A stretch of 64,000 nucleotides of DNA from Batillaria attramentaria. Taxonomy: Eukaryota > Mollusca > Gastropoda > Batillariidae. The notes under the pieces are model-generated. The model made no database searches, had not been told where the DNA came from, and was given only the letters and a program-made list of their open reading frames with translations. Below, piece after piece: positions 35,201 through 46,124 of this stretch. The stretch is from contig JACVVK020000225.1 of NCBI GenBank assembly GCA_018292915.2, forward strand, positions 424,001-488,000. Direction: 5' to 3'. A program made the translations under genes and the position numbers. Positions within the stretch are counted from its first letter, which is position 1; each line of letters opens with the position of its first letter.

Positions 35201-38200
35201 AAGACATGCCAGGAACAACTTGTCCTTAAGGGCTAAAAGCCATAGGACATAAAGCAAGCCAATGATGAAGGTGAGTGCTCGTATTTTGTACCTTGCCTCT
35301 CTTCGAATGCAGCCCAGGCCAGGTGGATATAGGGTTTCTTTGGCAAATGGATTTCGCAGGCGCGTCTGTACACATTCCTCACACCCTCAATACTGTGCTG
35401 CTCCAGATACTTTGCATACTGAAAAATAGAACGGTAATACATTTCGTTTTTAATCAAATAACTGAATACAGCAGTTGCAAGTCTGCTGAGAACCAACGAC
35501 TCACTTTGTTGCAGCTAAGAAAATTAGGGGTGAGTCTGCTTTTAAACAAGTGATTTGCTTCCTTTCAAAACTACACCACCCCACTTTGAACAATGTTTCA
35601 GAACAAAGCAGAGCTAACAGCTAGATGCTCTTGCAGATCTCCAGTACGCATCAATACGTGAGAAATACTGATTATCATCTACAGGATGAAAAGGACTGAA
35701 GACAAAATTACTCTGGTGGTGTTGAGAACAGAATATTCCGGACTACCTCTACACTACCTCGTTTTCAGTATAAGACAAATTAATTTGGCAAGACCAGGGT
35801 TAAATTCACAACATACAGGGGTCACACCTTCATCCAGAAGTCCTCATACAGGGCACAAGCGATCATGCATCGCTCAAAGAGCACGACAATCCTTTCATGG
35901 TTGCCTGTACTGATCTCGAAGTCTAGATACTCTCTCCAGTTCTTCAGCTGTGCTCGCTCCAGTGGCTTTACATGAAAATATGGCCGCCGTATCTGAAACA
36001 GAAAAAGCTGCCACCTTAGACTGCATGCTTACTTCCTGCAAATTAATACCAAAGATTCAACTTTCATCAATCTCTCAGATCCCAACATTTCTCCCCCCCC
36101 ACTCTACTAAATCAGTCTAGTAAGAAAGATGGGGTGGGGTTGGGGGCAGGGGAGTGGGATGGGGCTTGTGTGTAAATGTAAAGGCAAGTGGAAACAAAGA
36201 CATACAGAGAGCAAAGAGGTCAACATGAACTGCTCACCGCTTCCCTGCAGGCCCACCACTTGCTTACGTGTGTAAATTTCTAAAAAGGTAAGGGGGTACA
36301 GAAAATGAGACACGCAGAGCAAAGAAGCCAATGTGGACAACTTACCGCTTCCTCGAAGGCCCATCGCTTGCTTACTTCATTTTCATTGCTTTTGAATATG
36401 GCCTCTCTGTTGTCGATGATTTTTGCCTTCACCTTCTTTATTTCTGCTTCATCAACCTGCCACAAACAAAAGAAAAAAAGTCAACTGATGAACCGGTCAA
36501 ATATTATATAGTCAGGGCTCTTTAAAAAAAAAGAAAAAAAAGGGAGACCACCACAACACATAAACACGAAACAATACAACTGTTAATAGAATACAAGAAA
36601 ACATTCACACATCTACACCAACTCCCTCTCTAGACGATCTCTCTCATTCTCACACACTTAACTGACACACACACACACAGGACAACTATGGCACAGTAAC
36701 CATAAAAGCAGTTCCTTGTTCTTGTTCAAGCATGGCGGGGAAAGAAATAAATATGTATTAAAAAAATACCCCCCCCCCCCCCCTTAAAAAAACACCACCA
36801 CCAAAACCCAGGTAAAAACCCAAACTGAAATTTCAAAAGCACCCTGACCATTGGATCTAAACCAGGAGGGGCATCAGCACCAGGTGGGGCATCAATGCCC
36901 AGAGCAGTCGACTCTAGTTCTGCATCATCATCAGGGTCACCGGAGTAATTGTGAGCCTTGGCAACAACCTCCTGCCGTACTTTCATGAACTCATCGAGGT
37001 CAAGGATTTCTTTTGGATGGTGCTTGTTGATGTGTGCCTTGAAACTGAAAAGCAGGAGAAACTGTATTAGCAACACTGCCAAACACAAGCTGTGTAAATT
37101 TATACTGTATGTCGCTTAATCACATGACTGTAGAAACTAACAGGAAGTGACACCAACACCTGGTGATCATAAGCTGCAATGCTTAACAATTTCACTTGGC
37201 ACCTAACGCAACTGAAGTGAGCAATCAAAGTTATGCTCCAGTAATATAAATGATGTACACATCACCAGCTCTGGCCGTGAGCTTGATGCACACACGTGTA
37301 TACATGTAAACCTATCATCGCACACCACTTGTTGTAATTTGTATGGCCAAAATGTTTACTTTATTCTCCTGATTTTACAAACAGAGCATTCATGCACCAC
37401 TTACAACACCATGTTACGACGTGTTATGCTATGGGTGACCAGGGGCATGCTCCCCTGGAATTATTTTTAAAATGTTGACTAAAATCTGCAGCTTTTTTTC
37501 TCTTTTTTTTTCTCCTATCTTTCCTTTCAAAACCTCTCCCTAAGCGCCATGAGCACTCAGGGTGGAGCCGTGCGCTATATCAAGTCTCCATCATCATCAT
37601 CAGTTTGGTACATTTTGACATGATTTTAAAAGCTTCAGAGGGGAAAACACTTTTGGCAGGGTTGCACATTTAAGTCGGTCCCAGGACATTGACCTATAAA
37701 AATTTCAAATGTCCTATTTTTCCCACCTCAAGCGGACATTTGTCCTATTAAAATTTTTATTGCCACTAAGTGGTCAGGACACTGTGTCCTATCACTTTGC
37801 TGTTTCCAGGACACTTTGTCCTATAGAAGCTGTGGAAAATGTGCAACCCTGCTTCTGGTGGAGGATTTTTAGAACTGGACTGAAATGTGTGCAATTTGGT
37901 GCACTTTAGCATCAGGTCAAGTGCTTTAGAGGAGGAAACTTCTTTTTTTTGGGGGGGGGGGGGGGGAGGCATATTTTTAGCCAAAAGCGGAGATTGGCCA
38001 TAAGGTGGAAGATTTTAAGCCCTGATACTAGCATTGCCACAAGAAAATTTGAAATAACTAGTTCTCTTTTCTTTTGAGCCTTGTTTTAAAGACTGTCCAA
38101 TTCTGAGCTCAGAGCACTTTGAATTTTTAAAATCGGACCAGTAGTTGCAGAGCTATGGTTAATACAAAGGTGTAATCTCGTGCCCATAATTAGTCTCACA

Positions 38201-41200
38201 AATCACTCATGACATGACTATATTGAGAGAACACTGGTGGACCTCATTAGTCTAAATGAGCTCTGGAATATAGCCTCTCATTCAAACACTATTTGACGCA
38301 TAGTTATGAAACTTGGTGAACTTATAGAATTTGACATGCTGAATTCATTGGTGATCATTTCAACCCCCCAGTTCATTAAGTTCACTCTAATTTGCATAAA
38401 TTAGCATAATTAATAAGTTTTGCCCATATATCCAAGTTATGACAACTAATGAAAACACAGTTGCACTTCTGGGGGCAATACTGATGTACTACACTATTCC
38501 AAGAAACAGTAGGGGCTTTCAGAGAAAAAAGTATGCATTAATTAGCATACATTATGCATTAATTGGCATGTTACAGTATGCTAATAAGCCAAAGAAACAA
38601 CTACTTCAGCATGCTTCATTGCCATGTCTTTCCCCGTAAATATAAATTAACAAGTGCAAATTAATACAAATGGTGGATTTACATTATTCTGTGGAAACTT
38701 TCCATACATCTGCATAATTAATGATGATTAACGAACTGAGGGTGTCTCATGCCCATATCTCGAAAACTACTGGTCCGATTTTTAAAATTCAAACTGGTCT
38801 TTGCTCAGAATTACAAGCACTATTATAATTTACATGTATTAAAATCAGCTGGTATTGAAAAAAAGATAGAATTTGCTGCCTCCAACAGGCAGGAAGTCAG
38901 TGATGCAAAGTACAACTACAAGTGGATAACGTACCATTATTTTAACTGTAATCCTCTCTCATCTCCCACACACACTCACACAAGCACACAAACAAAGATA
39001 AAAGGTTCATTTATACATGTACTGCAGTCCTTTAATTAATATCAGATGCTGGTGTTTCGTTTATGTTAATCACTAGCTTGAGGGCTTGGTCCCACAGGCT
39101 CCTTCCTCCCCCTCTTCCTCCTCCTCCTCAGCAGTCTGACTGGCACCAAACTGTGAAAGTGAAACAGATGATGTTTAGATTCAACAGTCACTACATTACT
39201 GGATGAATTCTTTCACTGGATGAATAAATTCTGTTGCGCTTGCAGGAAGATCGCTCTCCCGTTTACGTTTCAACCCCCAACTCTCCCCGCTCACCCCGAG
39301 TCGATACCCGTTGCCCCCAAATACCTCAATGGACCCAACTGTTGGGCCAGTTCAAGTACACAAGACACAGGCGCGTTCTATTTATAGAAGGGGTGGCCAG
39401 ATTGTCCGATCTCCTTTCGTTGGTTCAAACTATGAAATTAATAGCTCATAATCACTCCAGCCACCATAAAACAACATATTCTTTACATCAGGGTAGTTTT
39501 TGGCCTTTCAAACACATCGAAAGCGTTTCACACACGCCGAGATTGTCGGCTAGCCCTGCCGCCATCTTCGTCACGGCTCGCGATACAACGCTGGCGAAAA
39601 CAGAGGGGGGTCTTCCACTATTCGATCTTACTGCAAAGTCATTTTTCATCCAAATCACAAATGATGTATATGGATTTATTCAGAAGAGGACGTAGATTAT
39701 GATTATGAGTGAACGAATGATGAAAAACACCGTTTTAAACGAGTAAATGTGAAGAGAAAGCAGACTGTGTTTTCTTACCTCCATATCTGACGAATGCGTT
39801 GGGCTAGAATGTTCGTTCAAACACCACGCGAAAGAGCGTCCTTTTCTCTGGTTGGATGCCTATTTTTAGGACAATCCATCCATCCAATCAGATGCACGAA
39901 CCGTTTTCCGATCGTGACTGAGCGAGCGACAGACAAGCCACGCGGTGCCGCGTGCCCGCTGAGCCGTACACACGTGCTTTCGACCAAATAATCGTCTATT
40001 TCTCTTTCAAAACCGCAAACAAAGGCAAAAAAACATGCTAGACTACAAGTTTATTCATTCCTTTATTGAATACAACAGGTAAAAACAATAAATAATAGTT
40101 TTTTGTTGACATAGCTGCTTATGTTTGAGGGGACCCAGGCCGTACAGCCGTTGTGTCACAGTTCAGAGCGGCGCTGTGGCAATGCTACTGATACAAGTTA
40201 CAACAGGCAGACGACACCAACCATGAACAACCTACTTATCAAAATGGTGGCTGTACAGTTGAGTGGGGACTTTGATCAGCCTGTCATAGAGAGTTGTCAC
40301 AGCCTTCAGATGTTCCTTTGACTTTTCCCAGGCAATGTATGAATCCCACAGTTTGTCTGAGCGGAAGTCAGTCCCCGATGCAGCTATGGCACGCTCATAC
40401 AACCTGAAGGGACAAAGTATACATGCATAATTAATGCTAAGTACAGCACCTTATTCGAAGACGCATAACCAGGGGATGGGGGGATGCAGGAGATGCAGCT
40501 GGCCTCAGGATCTTTTCCAACTCGGTCATGTACTTACTCTAACACCTAGCAAACGCTCTGAACGAATGCTACACAAAGAAACATGCATATTCTGGAGAAG
40601 ATGAAAGAGAGAGAAAAAAAAACAAACTAAAATACAAACCAAAAAATCCTAACTGTTAGTGCACAGGCCAAGAAAATTTACTGAAATACCTAGATCAGAT
40701 CTGATCCGAACTTACTTTCGAAGTTTTTCCTCTGCATTCTCCTCGTTCGCAAACTCGGAAGTGTTGAAGTTGATGTAGTGCAGCCACAGGTCAACACTGA
40801 GAGGAATCGCCTTCAGGCCTCGCTCAAACACCTGCACAATACATGTAAAAACCAAACAGCCTGAGCACAGGTGGTCTACCACCCTCCTGACACCTTCAAT
40901 TCGGCCGGAAAATCGGAAGATATCTGAAGGAACGATCGTACCGAGCTCCAATGTCAGGGCAGTTTTGCGGAACTGTTGCCCGACTTGTATTACCCGTTCA
41001 AAGGAGGCTGCCCATGGAGGTGATTCTGCGTGTGCTCTGTTGCGCCTGAAGTCCATGTAGAAGTTTGTGGAGGTGTGACACTCGCGGACAGAGACTGTAA
41101 CACTTGCCCAGTCTTGCCCGGAGTTGGTGTGACGTACGCTACAGTGGAGAAAAGTCCCGATTTTATATTGCAACGAAAAGTGTTTGAAACTTTAGATTAA

Positions 41201-43804
41201 ATGTCTTCACGCAAACAAAAATGACGCTCAGACCATTCAGCTACAGTACAAGCCAAATTTGACTTCAAACTATTACTGACAAAGGGAAAGGGAAAGATTT
41301 TGCAGATGGTATGCAAATTTAACAGCATGCAACAAAACTTGCATCTTCTTTTGACATTTTTTCAGTACTCTTCCTCTTAGTGTTTTTTTTTCCCTGATGT
41401 AAAAACTTCATCAAATTTGACTTGTCCCAAAAAAATCCCTGTGGTTGACAGGTCCAAGCGCCAGCTGCTATCTCCTGAAAGAAACCAGCATCAAACTGGG
41501 GACAAGACAGGACAGACATCTCAAAGATCCATACAGATTATTTTGAAAATAGCAAAGATGAAACCTTGTCCAATTCTAAGGTAAAGAATAAAATACTCAG
41601 GATAGTTGACATACTTGAGAGGGACTGGGTGTCGCTGTGAAGAGGTATGTTACTCTGTGTGTGCGCGCGTGTATAATGTGCGAGAGAAACTGTGAGGGGT
41701 TGGGGGGGGGGGGGAAGAAGCTACGGTGGGGGGGGGGGGGAACCGTTGGCAACTGAGAAAATCAATAATAGTTAAAATCAGCCGGAACCAACTGGTCCGT
41801 ATGTGCCTCTTTCAAATGAGACTACACGTATGCATACATGTGGGAGCGTGTGTGTGTGTGTGTGCAATGACCCCCAATGTACATGTATACATAACCAATG
41901 AATACTCATCAACTTTTCTTCATTGTTTCAATGTGTGACATCATGTGCAGATACATGTGTGTGTACATACGTACTTTGAGTTTTAGACAAGAAAATGAAA
42001 CTACTGGTGCCCCCTTCAACCCCCCCCCCCCCCCCCAAATACAAAGAAACAGACTAAACCAAAAAAAAAAAAAAAAACCCTCTTGCGCACACTGATCAAA
42101 ATACATCCGCACGGTATACTTTCTGTTTCACTATGATGCAGGAACTCACCTCTGCAGCTTTAATCAGATCACCATGCTTTTTATGCATGTCACTGTACTT
42201 TTTCCAGTATCCGTAACAGTAGGGGTAGCGTTGAAAAAAAGCGTCATATGCTTCAGTACAAGCCTTCTGATCACCCTGAAAAATTCAAAAACGAAGTGAC
42301 AGTACTGATACTTTCTTATTACAGGCAAGTTTACAAAGTTACCATCAAGTCAACTATTCTGTTTTCGCAAGGGTTTTTTCCCTTTGGAAAATTCGCAAAA
42401 GTTTGTCCTCATGTAACCCAACACCAAAACAACAGGAAGCCATATGTTTAACTTTAACAATTTTGGCAACATAACACCATTTACCTGACAAGAAAAAATA
42501 AAATCTGTTGCTATTAAATACACTGATGCCCTGAACTCTCATAAAATGTTAATGTGGATTGAAATTCTAACCCGCGAGACACTCACTTCCTGCTCAACAA
42601 ACTGCAGAAGGTACGTCCATCCGGTGAAATCCATAGGATTCTCCTTCACTGTCTCCAGTATTTCTCTAGCTCTGTCTCCTTTTTCTTCTTCTCCTCCTCT
42701 GTCTTCCCTCCTGCACCTGGCTTGTCTGCACCGGACGCTTCATCTGTTGCTGCTGCTGCTGTCGCCTTGGACTCATCTGTAATAGGTATTTCATCACTTA
42801 TGATATACAGTATTACACATGTTATAAAATGTGCTAAGGAAACCAATTTCCACAGAAACACCATATCTGACAGTGACAAGGAGTTCTTTCCAAGGACAGC
42901 TGCCTGCTCTGGAAATTGTGTTTGTTTGTTTTTTCTTTTGGCAGAGCCTGTCAGTCCTGATACTGAGGGCACAGCATTTTAACGTGCTGAAAATATGTTT
43001 GCTGTGCCTTCTGAGCTTGGGCTTCTGCTGCAACTGAGTTACACACAGGTGCCCACAGTGGCACACCAAGACCCTGGTCCCACAAACCCGATTCGCAGAC
43101 CAGCTCCTAAGAAACAGTCTGCCATTGCAATACTGTCCTAATGTATTTTTCCCACCCTGAGTATTACTAAAAGCTGTGCTTGTTCATGCTCATTAACTGC
43201 TACATTTCTACAACCTGTGTTGCACTAAACTTTGTTCGAACAAAAATTCAAGTCTCCATTTCCATGAACCTGTGCCTCTGAACATGCGTAGTTTAGGTTA
43301 ACTATCAGATGATTCTTTGGTATGCAAGTGAGTAACTGCAATTTGCAGCAAAGCTCTCGCCTGCCAAAAGAAGTGTCTAAAACATGCACCGTATGTTTAG
43401 TTGTGTGGATTCCCAAACGGCTCACCCTGAACTTGTTAGAAGGCCTTTGCTGTTGCTGAACTAAATGATCTTTCCATAACCGAAAGGACGAAACACCTTA
43501 TCGGTGTCTCTTCAGACGCCACCTACGTGCATACATAGATCCTCCACCCCCCAAAATAAGTGCTCGCGTTGTTTAGATCCCAGAAACACCTAGAACCAAA
43601 CCAAAACATTACCAAGCTGACGTTCCAGCATGTTACGGGCGGATCTCTGAAAAACCTAACAGAATGAAAAAATACACTTCTGTGCACTTGCATAGCTTAT
43701 TTCTCATTACTGCTATTTTCAAAAAAACTAACACAACGCGCTGATTTCATCAGATTACCTCGATTGCTGGGTTCACTCGGCGCGCCGTCAGAGCCGTCTG
43801 CCAT
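32216..43804 (-). CDS. PRPF39: PRPF39, pre-mRNA-processing factor 39 (15 exons, apparent frameshift in exon 2)
   Basis: Nuclear HAT-repeat protein that helps recruit U1 snRNP to 5' splice sites. Exons: 43759-43804, 42587-42776, 42150-42275, 40716-40831, 40236-40403, 36849-37044, 36346-36456, 35828-35992, 35292-35418, 34680-34888, 34317-34376, 33895-34076, 33235-33315, 32898-33027, 32216-32296. Total about 662 residues (human 669) if one missing base is allowed. HAT blocks match human closely: [111 protein letters not shown]. The C-terminus is P/Y/G-rich and ends YGSYY. In exon 2 the frame giving ELEKYW runs into TGA near 42646, while the HAT frame [12 protein letters not shown] is shifted by one base; all other junctions keep phase. 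Its start lies 299 bases from that of TMEM179. Confidence 0.93.
32436..32616 (+). repeat. Duplicated 185-bp segment, copy 2
   Basis: Second copy of 31524-31711, now inside the last PRPF39 intron. It ends abruptly at a poly-C run followed by a 200-base T/G-rich, near-homopolymeric tract and a poly-G run (32840-32868). Confidence 0.85.
35708..35803. mobile_element. 96-bp TTAA-type MITE, copy 2 of the 26528 family
   Basis: Co-linear with the reverse complement of 26528-26621: GAGAAC.GAATATTCC, GACTACC, TTTTCAGTATAAG, GCAAGACCAGGGTTAA. One terminal TTAA is mutated to TTAC. PRPF39 intron. Confidence 0.7.
36199..36375 (-). repeat. Tandem duplicate of a PRPF39 exon edge
   Basis: 36308-36375 covers the 3' edge of the PRPF39 exon at 36346-36456 and its donor. 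36199-36267 is a diverged copy of the same stretch, also with a GT donor (GTGAGC), but encoding a damaged version of SKRWAFEEA. It reads as a decayed partial exon duplication. Confidence 0.7.
37500..37600 (+). repeat. Dispersed repeat C, copy 2
   Basis: Homologous to 29045-29145. It ends in GCGCTATATCAAGTCTCC followed by (ATC)n, the look of a retroelement tail. PRPF39 intron. Confidence 0.55.
37657..37851. mobile_element. hAT-like MITE, 195 bp
   Basis: Inverted ends CAGGGTTGCACATTT and AAATGTGCAACCCTG. The interior contains four GGACA..TGTCCTAT-like mini-palindromes. Imperfect flanking CTTTTGG/CTTCTGG may be the target duplication. PRPF39 intron. Confidence 0.7.
38099..38812. mobile_element. 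714-bp inverted-repeat element of unknown class
   Basis: Left end AATTCTGAGC..., containing TTTTTAAAATCGGACCAGTA, is mirrored at the right end by TACTGGTCCGATTTTTAAAA...GCTCAGAATT. The arms are about 75 bp and imperfect. The interior is AT-rich with repeated TAATTAGCATA-like motifs and no coding frame. PRPF39 intron. Confidence 0.7.
39073..39784 (-). CDS. Putative nested two-exon mini-gene (27 residues)
   Basis: Not recognised. On the minus strand ATG-GAG is followed directly by a strong donor (GTAAGA), exon 39779-39784. A TTTCACAG acceptor opens exon 39073-39150 in the same frame, giving [19 protein letters not shown], then ACGTKPSS and TAG. A TATA-like CCTAAAAATA (about 39861-39870) and an inverted CCAAT box (39884-39890) lie upstream. 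A minus-strand ATTAAA is at 39031-39036. A second possible first exon starts at an AAGATGGCGG near 39562. It lies wholly inside a PRPF39 intron on the same strand, so it could also be an alternative PRPF39 promoter or a chance arrangement. Confidence 0.3.
40050..40067 (-). terminator. Intronic polyadenylation signals in PRPF39
   Basis: Two minus-strand AATAAA motifs (40050-40055 and 40062-40067) lie about 170 bases past the donor of the exon ending at 40236. Reading through that donor meets TAG immediately after HHFDK. Use of this site would yield a truncated PRPF39 lacking the C-terminal HAT repeats. Confidence 0.45.
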
Positions 43805-44103
43805 TTTCCTAGTCAACCAGGTTACTTTCGATTTGGAGCCAAATGAAGACTATTCCTAATTCACGTAGTTTAGCCGAGTTTGGTGTCAATTTCGATCAAG
43901 TATGTAAAGATAAAAATTTCCTTAGAGTTCAAGTTAGGTAAAACAATCATTACTGGCTGAAAAGATAATTTTCAAAAGATGTCAAAGTGAACCAAGAAAA
44001 GACAACTCCTCAAAGCAACAGCAACTTCCGTGCCCTTCGACAGTGGCCGCCCATCTAATTCTTCAGCATTACGAACGTATGAACTTCAAAGTTCGAACTG
44101 AAA
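43805..44103. promoter_or_regulatory. Bidirectional promoter between PRPF39 and TMEM179
   Basis: The 299 bases between two divergent start codons. Contains an ETS-type ACTTCCG at 44024-44030 and a GGCCGCCCATCT stretch resembling a weak YY1 site. No TATA box is obvious. Confidence 0.55.
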
Positions 44104-46124
44104 ATGGGTCTGGGAAATATTCTCCTGTTGGCCCAGGTGACAATTTGTTTAATACTGTTTATTCTGTCCTTCTTCATGTTCGTACCTGTGAGTGTGAATC
44201 TGGATGACTTTGATGGCCATTGCCTGTTGTATGCCACTGGGAAATGGAAAGCAGAGGGAGGAGAGATCGACTTGGATGTCATCAACTGGGGTTCTACCAG
44301 CCCCTGCAATTTTGCCGTATTCACGGGAGTTGTGGTTATGCTGACATCATTGTTCTACGTTGTATGGTACTCCATCCTTCTGTTCAAAGCAGTTGACAGG
44401 TAATGGACTTACGCAGACATTGTGCTACCTATGTAACTTACATGTGTCTGTTCAAAGCAGTTGACAGTTTATGTACTTGTCCTTTTAGCCACACAAGTTC
44501 AGAATATTACTGAATAAAAACGTATTATGTACAAATTGCGTGCAGATTAATTAGGGAGCATTGTGTGTTGATGAAACTTCTGTTAGAATTAGTCTTACAA
44601 AATTAATGTTTACATCTGGGGTCCTACTAATTACCGAAAACAACCGAAAACAACTCTTAATACGGGTAGAACGCAGTTAAAACATAGAAATAACAACACA
44701 TAACCATGATTAAAGGTGAAAAAAGAGGCCTTAAACTAGTTAAAAGGAAAAAAGTACTTATTCACTCCAAGAGAACAGGACGAAATGAACGTGTCTCCCA
44801 AGGGAAGCGACTCCGTGTGGTCCGGACTGGTTATTTTCTGCAATGTCACCTTTTTTTTCTTTTTAGCTTTTTAAAGGCCTCTTTTTCACCTTAAATCATG
44901 TTTGTGTGTTGGTATTTCTCTGTTTTAACTGCGTTCCACCCGTATTCAGAGTTGTTTTCGGTTGTTTTCGGTAATTAGTAGGACCGTTACATCTGCTATT
45001 TGTTTGTTCATATTGTACACACAGTATCATTACTGGGTGTCACACTACACTGAAGGTGGAACGTACTGATGTTATTACATTTAAGTATAATTTTTGTAAT
45101 GTTTAATTTATGATCTGTAACTTGCAGCTCCTGGTTGGATGCCTTTATTTCTGCGGGCCTCAGTTTCCTGCTGATGATATTTTCCTTTGCCTCAGCCTTG
45201 AACATCAGTGTTGGCTTCCGGGACTGGTGTAGTTTGGTCACTGCTCCAAAAGGCAACATTGTGAGGTAAACTGTTTGGACTTACAGGCTTTCTTCACTCA
45301 GTTTCAGTCATTGTGGTTCACAAAATGGGATTACATTATAATGACTCCATAAATGTTATATTGATGTTCACTGTATGAGGCAGTGCCAAGCATTGTAGAT
45401 CTGGTAGAGCAATAATGGTTCACTATTGCAGGATGTTATTGGGAATGAATCATCTGTTTGTATTTTTCTTGTTTTTCTTTTCTGACAGAATCCTTGGCAA
45501 TGCATGTGATCATTTAAAATTTAAATTTATTCTCTGCAACTTTCATTTTCCAGCTGTGAAGATGGAGATATTGTTCCTTTTGGCAAAAAATTTGGGATCG
45601 ATACAAGACATTTCTACACAGAATTTGAGATGGCACAGGTAATGTACTATGTTGTAGTAAGCCAATTAATTTGTTGTTTTTGTATGTAAACATTGTCAGT
45701 GTCCTTGTTTCTTTGTTGCAACATTATTTATTTATTTATTTAAGATGTTTTTATTTAACCTTTTGCTAGTATGAACTTAAAGAGAAATATAGTAATATAG
45801 TAATTAGCTCTTCTGGACATTCAACCAGTGAAATTAAGTCATAGAATCTGATCGGAAGTAGAAGTGATCGAAATTTGTAGAAATTGAAACTTGTCGATAT
45901 CCTCTCAGATATTTTCGGCTGTAGTTGTAATGGTGTTTTGTATATATTTACAGTTTGGTGCATGGAGTGTGTGGATCTTTCAACTGTCAATGTTCGTATT
46001 GACAATAATCAAGCTGTACCGCTATCATCGCCAAGAGGCCTTCCTTACCTCCATGACAAGAGAGCGCCAGCGCTTGTTGCAGCGGGTGCAGGGGCAGTCT
46101 TACCAAGATCCTGTGTCAACTTAA
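44104..46124 (+). CDS. TMEM179: TMEM179, four-pass membrane protein (complete)
   Basis: Transmembrane protein 179; molecular function is poorly known and the human gene is mainly neural. Four exons: 44104-44399, 45128-45265, 45554-45638, 45954-46124, joining in frame to 229 residues (human about 233). Four hydrophobic segments: about 6-29 (ILLLAQVTICLILFILSFFM), 70-94, 105-127 and 174-195. Conserved cysteines lie in the extracytoplasmic loops (GHCLLY, WGSTSPC, DWCSLVTAPKGNIVSCE). The block FYTEFEMAQFGAWSVW matches vertebrate TMEM179 better than TMEM179B, and a basic cytoplasmic tail RYHRQEAFLTSMTRERQRL follows. It starts divergently from PRPF39 and converges on CCDC85. Intron 1 carries a MULE-like MITE. 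Confidence 0.9.
44610..44995. mobile_element. MULE-like MITE with 9-bp target duplication
   Basis: Body 44619-44986 (368 bp) has long inverted ends (over 110 bp) starting GGTCCTACTAATTACCG and running through AACAACCGAAAACAACTC to the mirrored GGCCTCTTTTTCACC arms. TTACATCTG flanks it exactly on both sides (44610-44618 and 44987-44995). Long TIRs with a 9-bp duplication are typical of Mutator-like elements. No coding capacity. TMEM179 intron 1. Confidence 0.88.

Noticed and set aside
39234..39695. 153-codon plus-strand frame
   Set aside because: No recognisable domain, and it overlaps promoter-like DNA read on the other strand; more likely a chance frame in GC-richer sequence.
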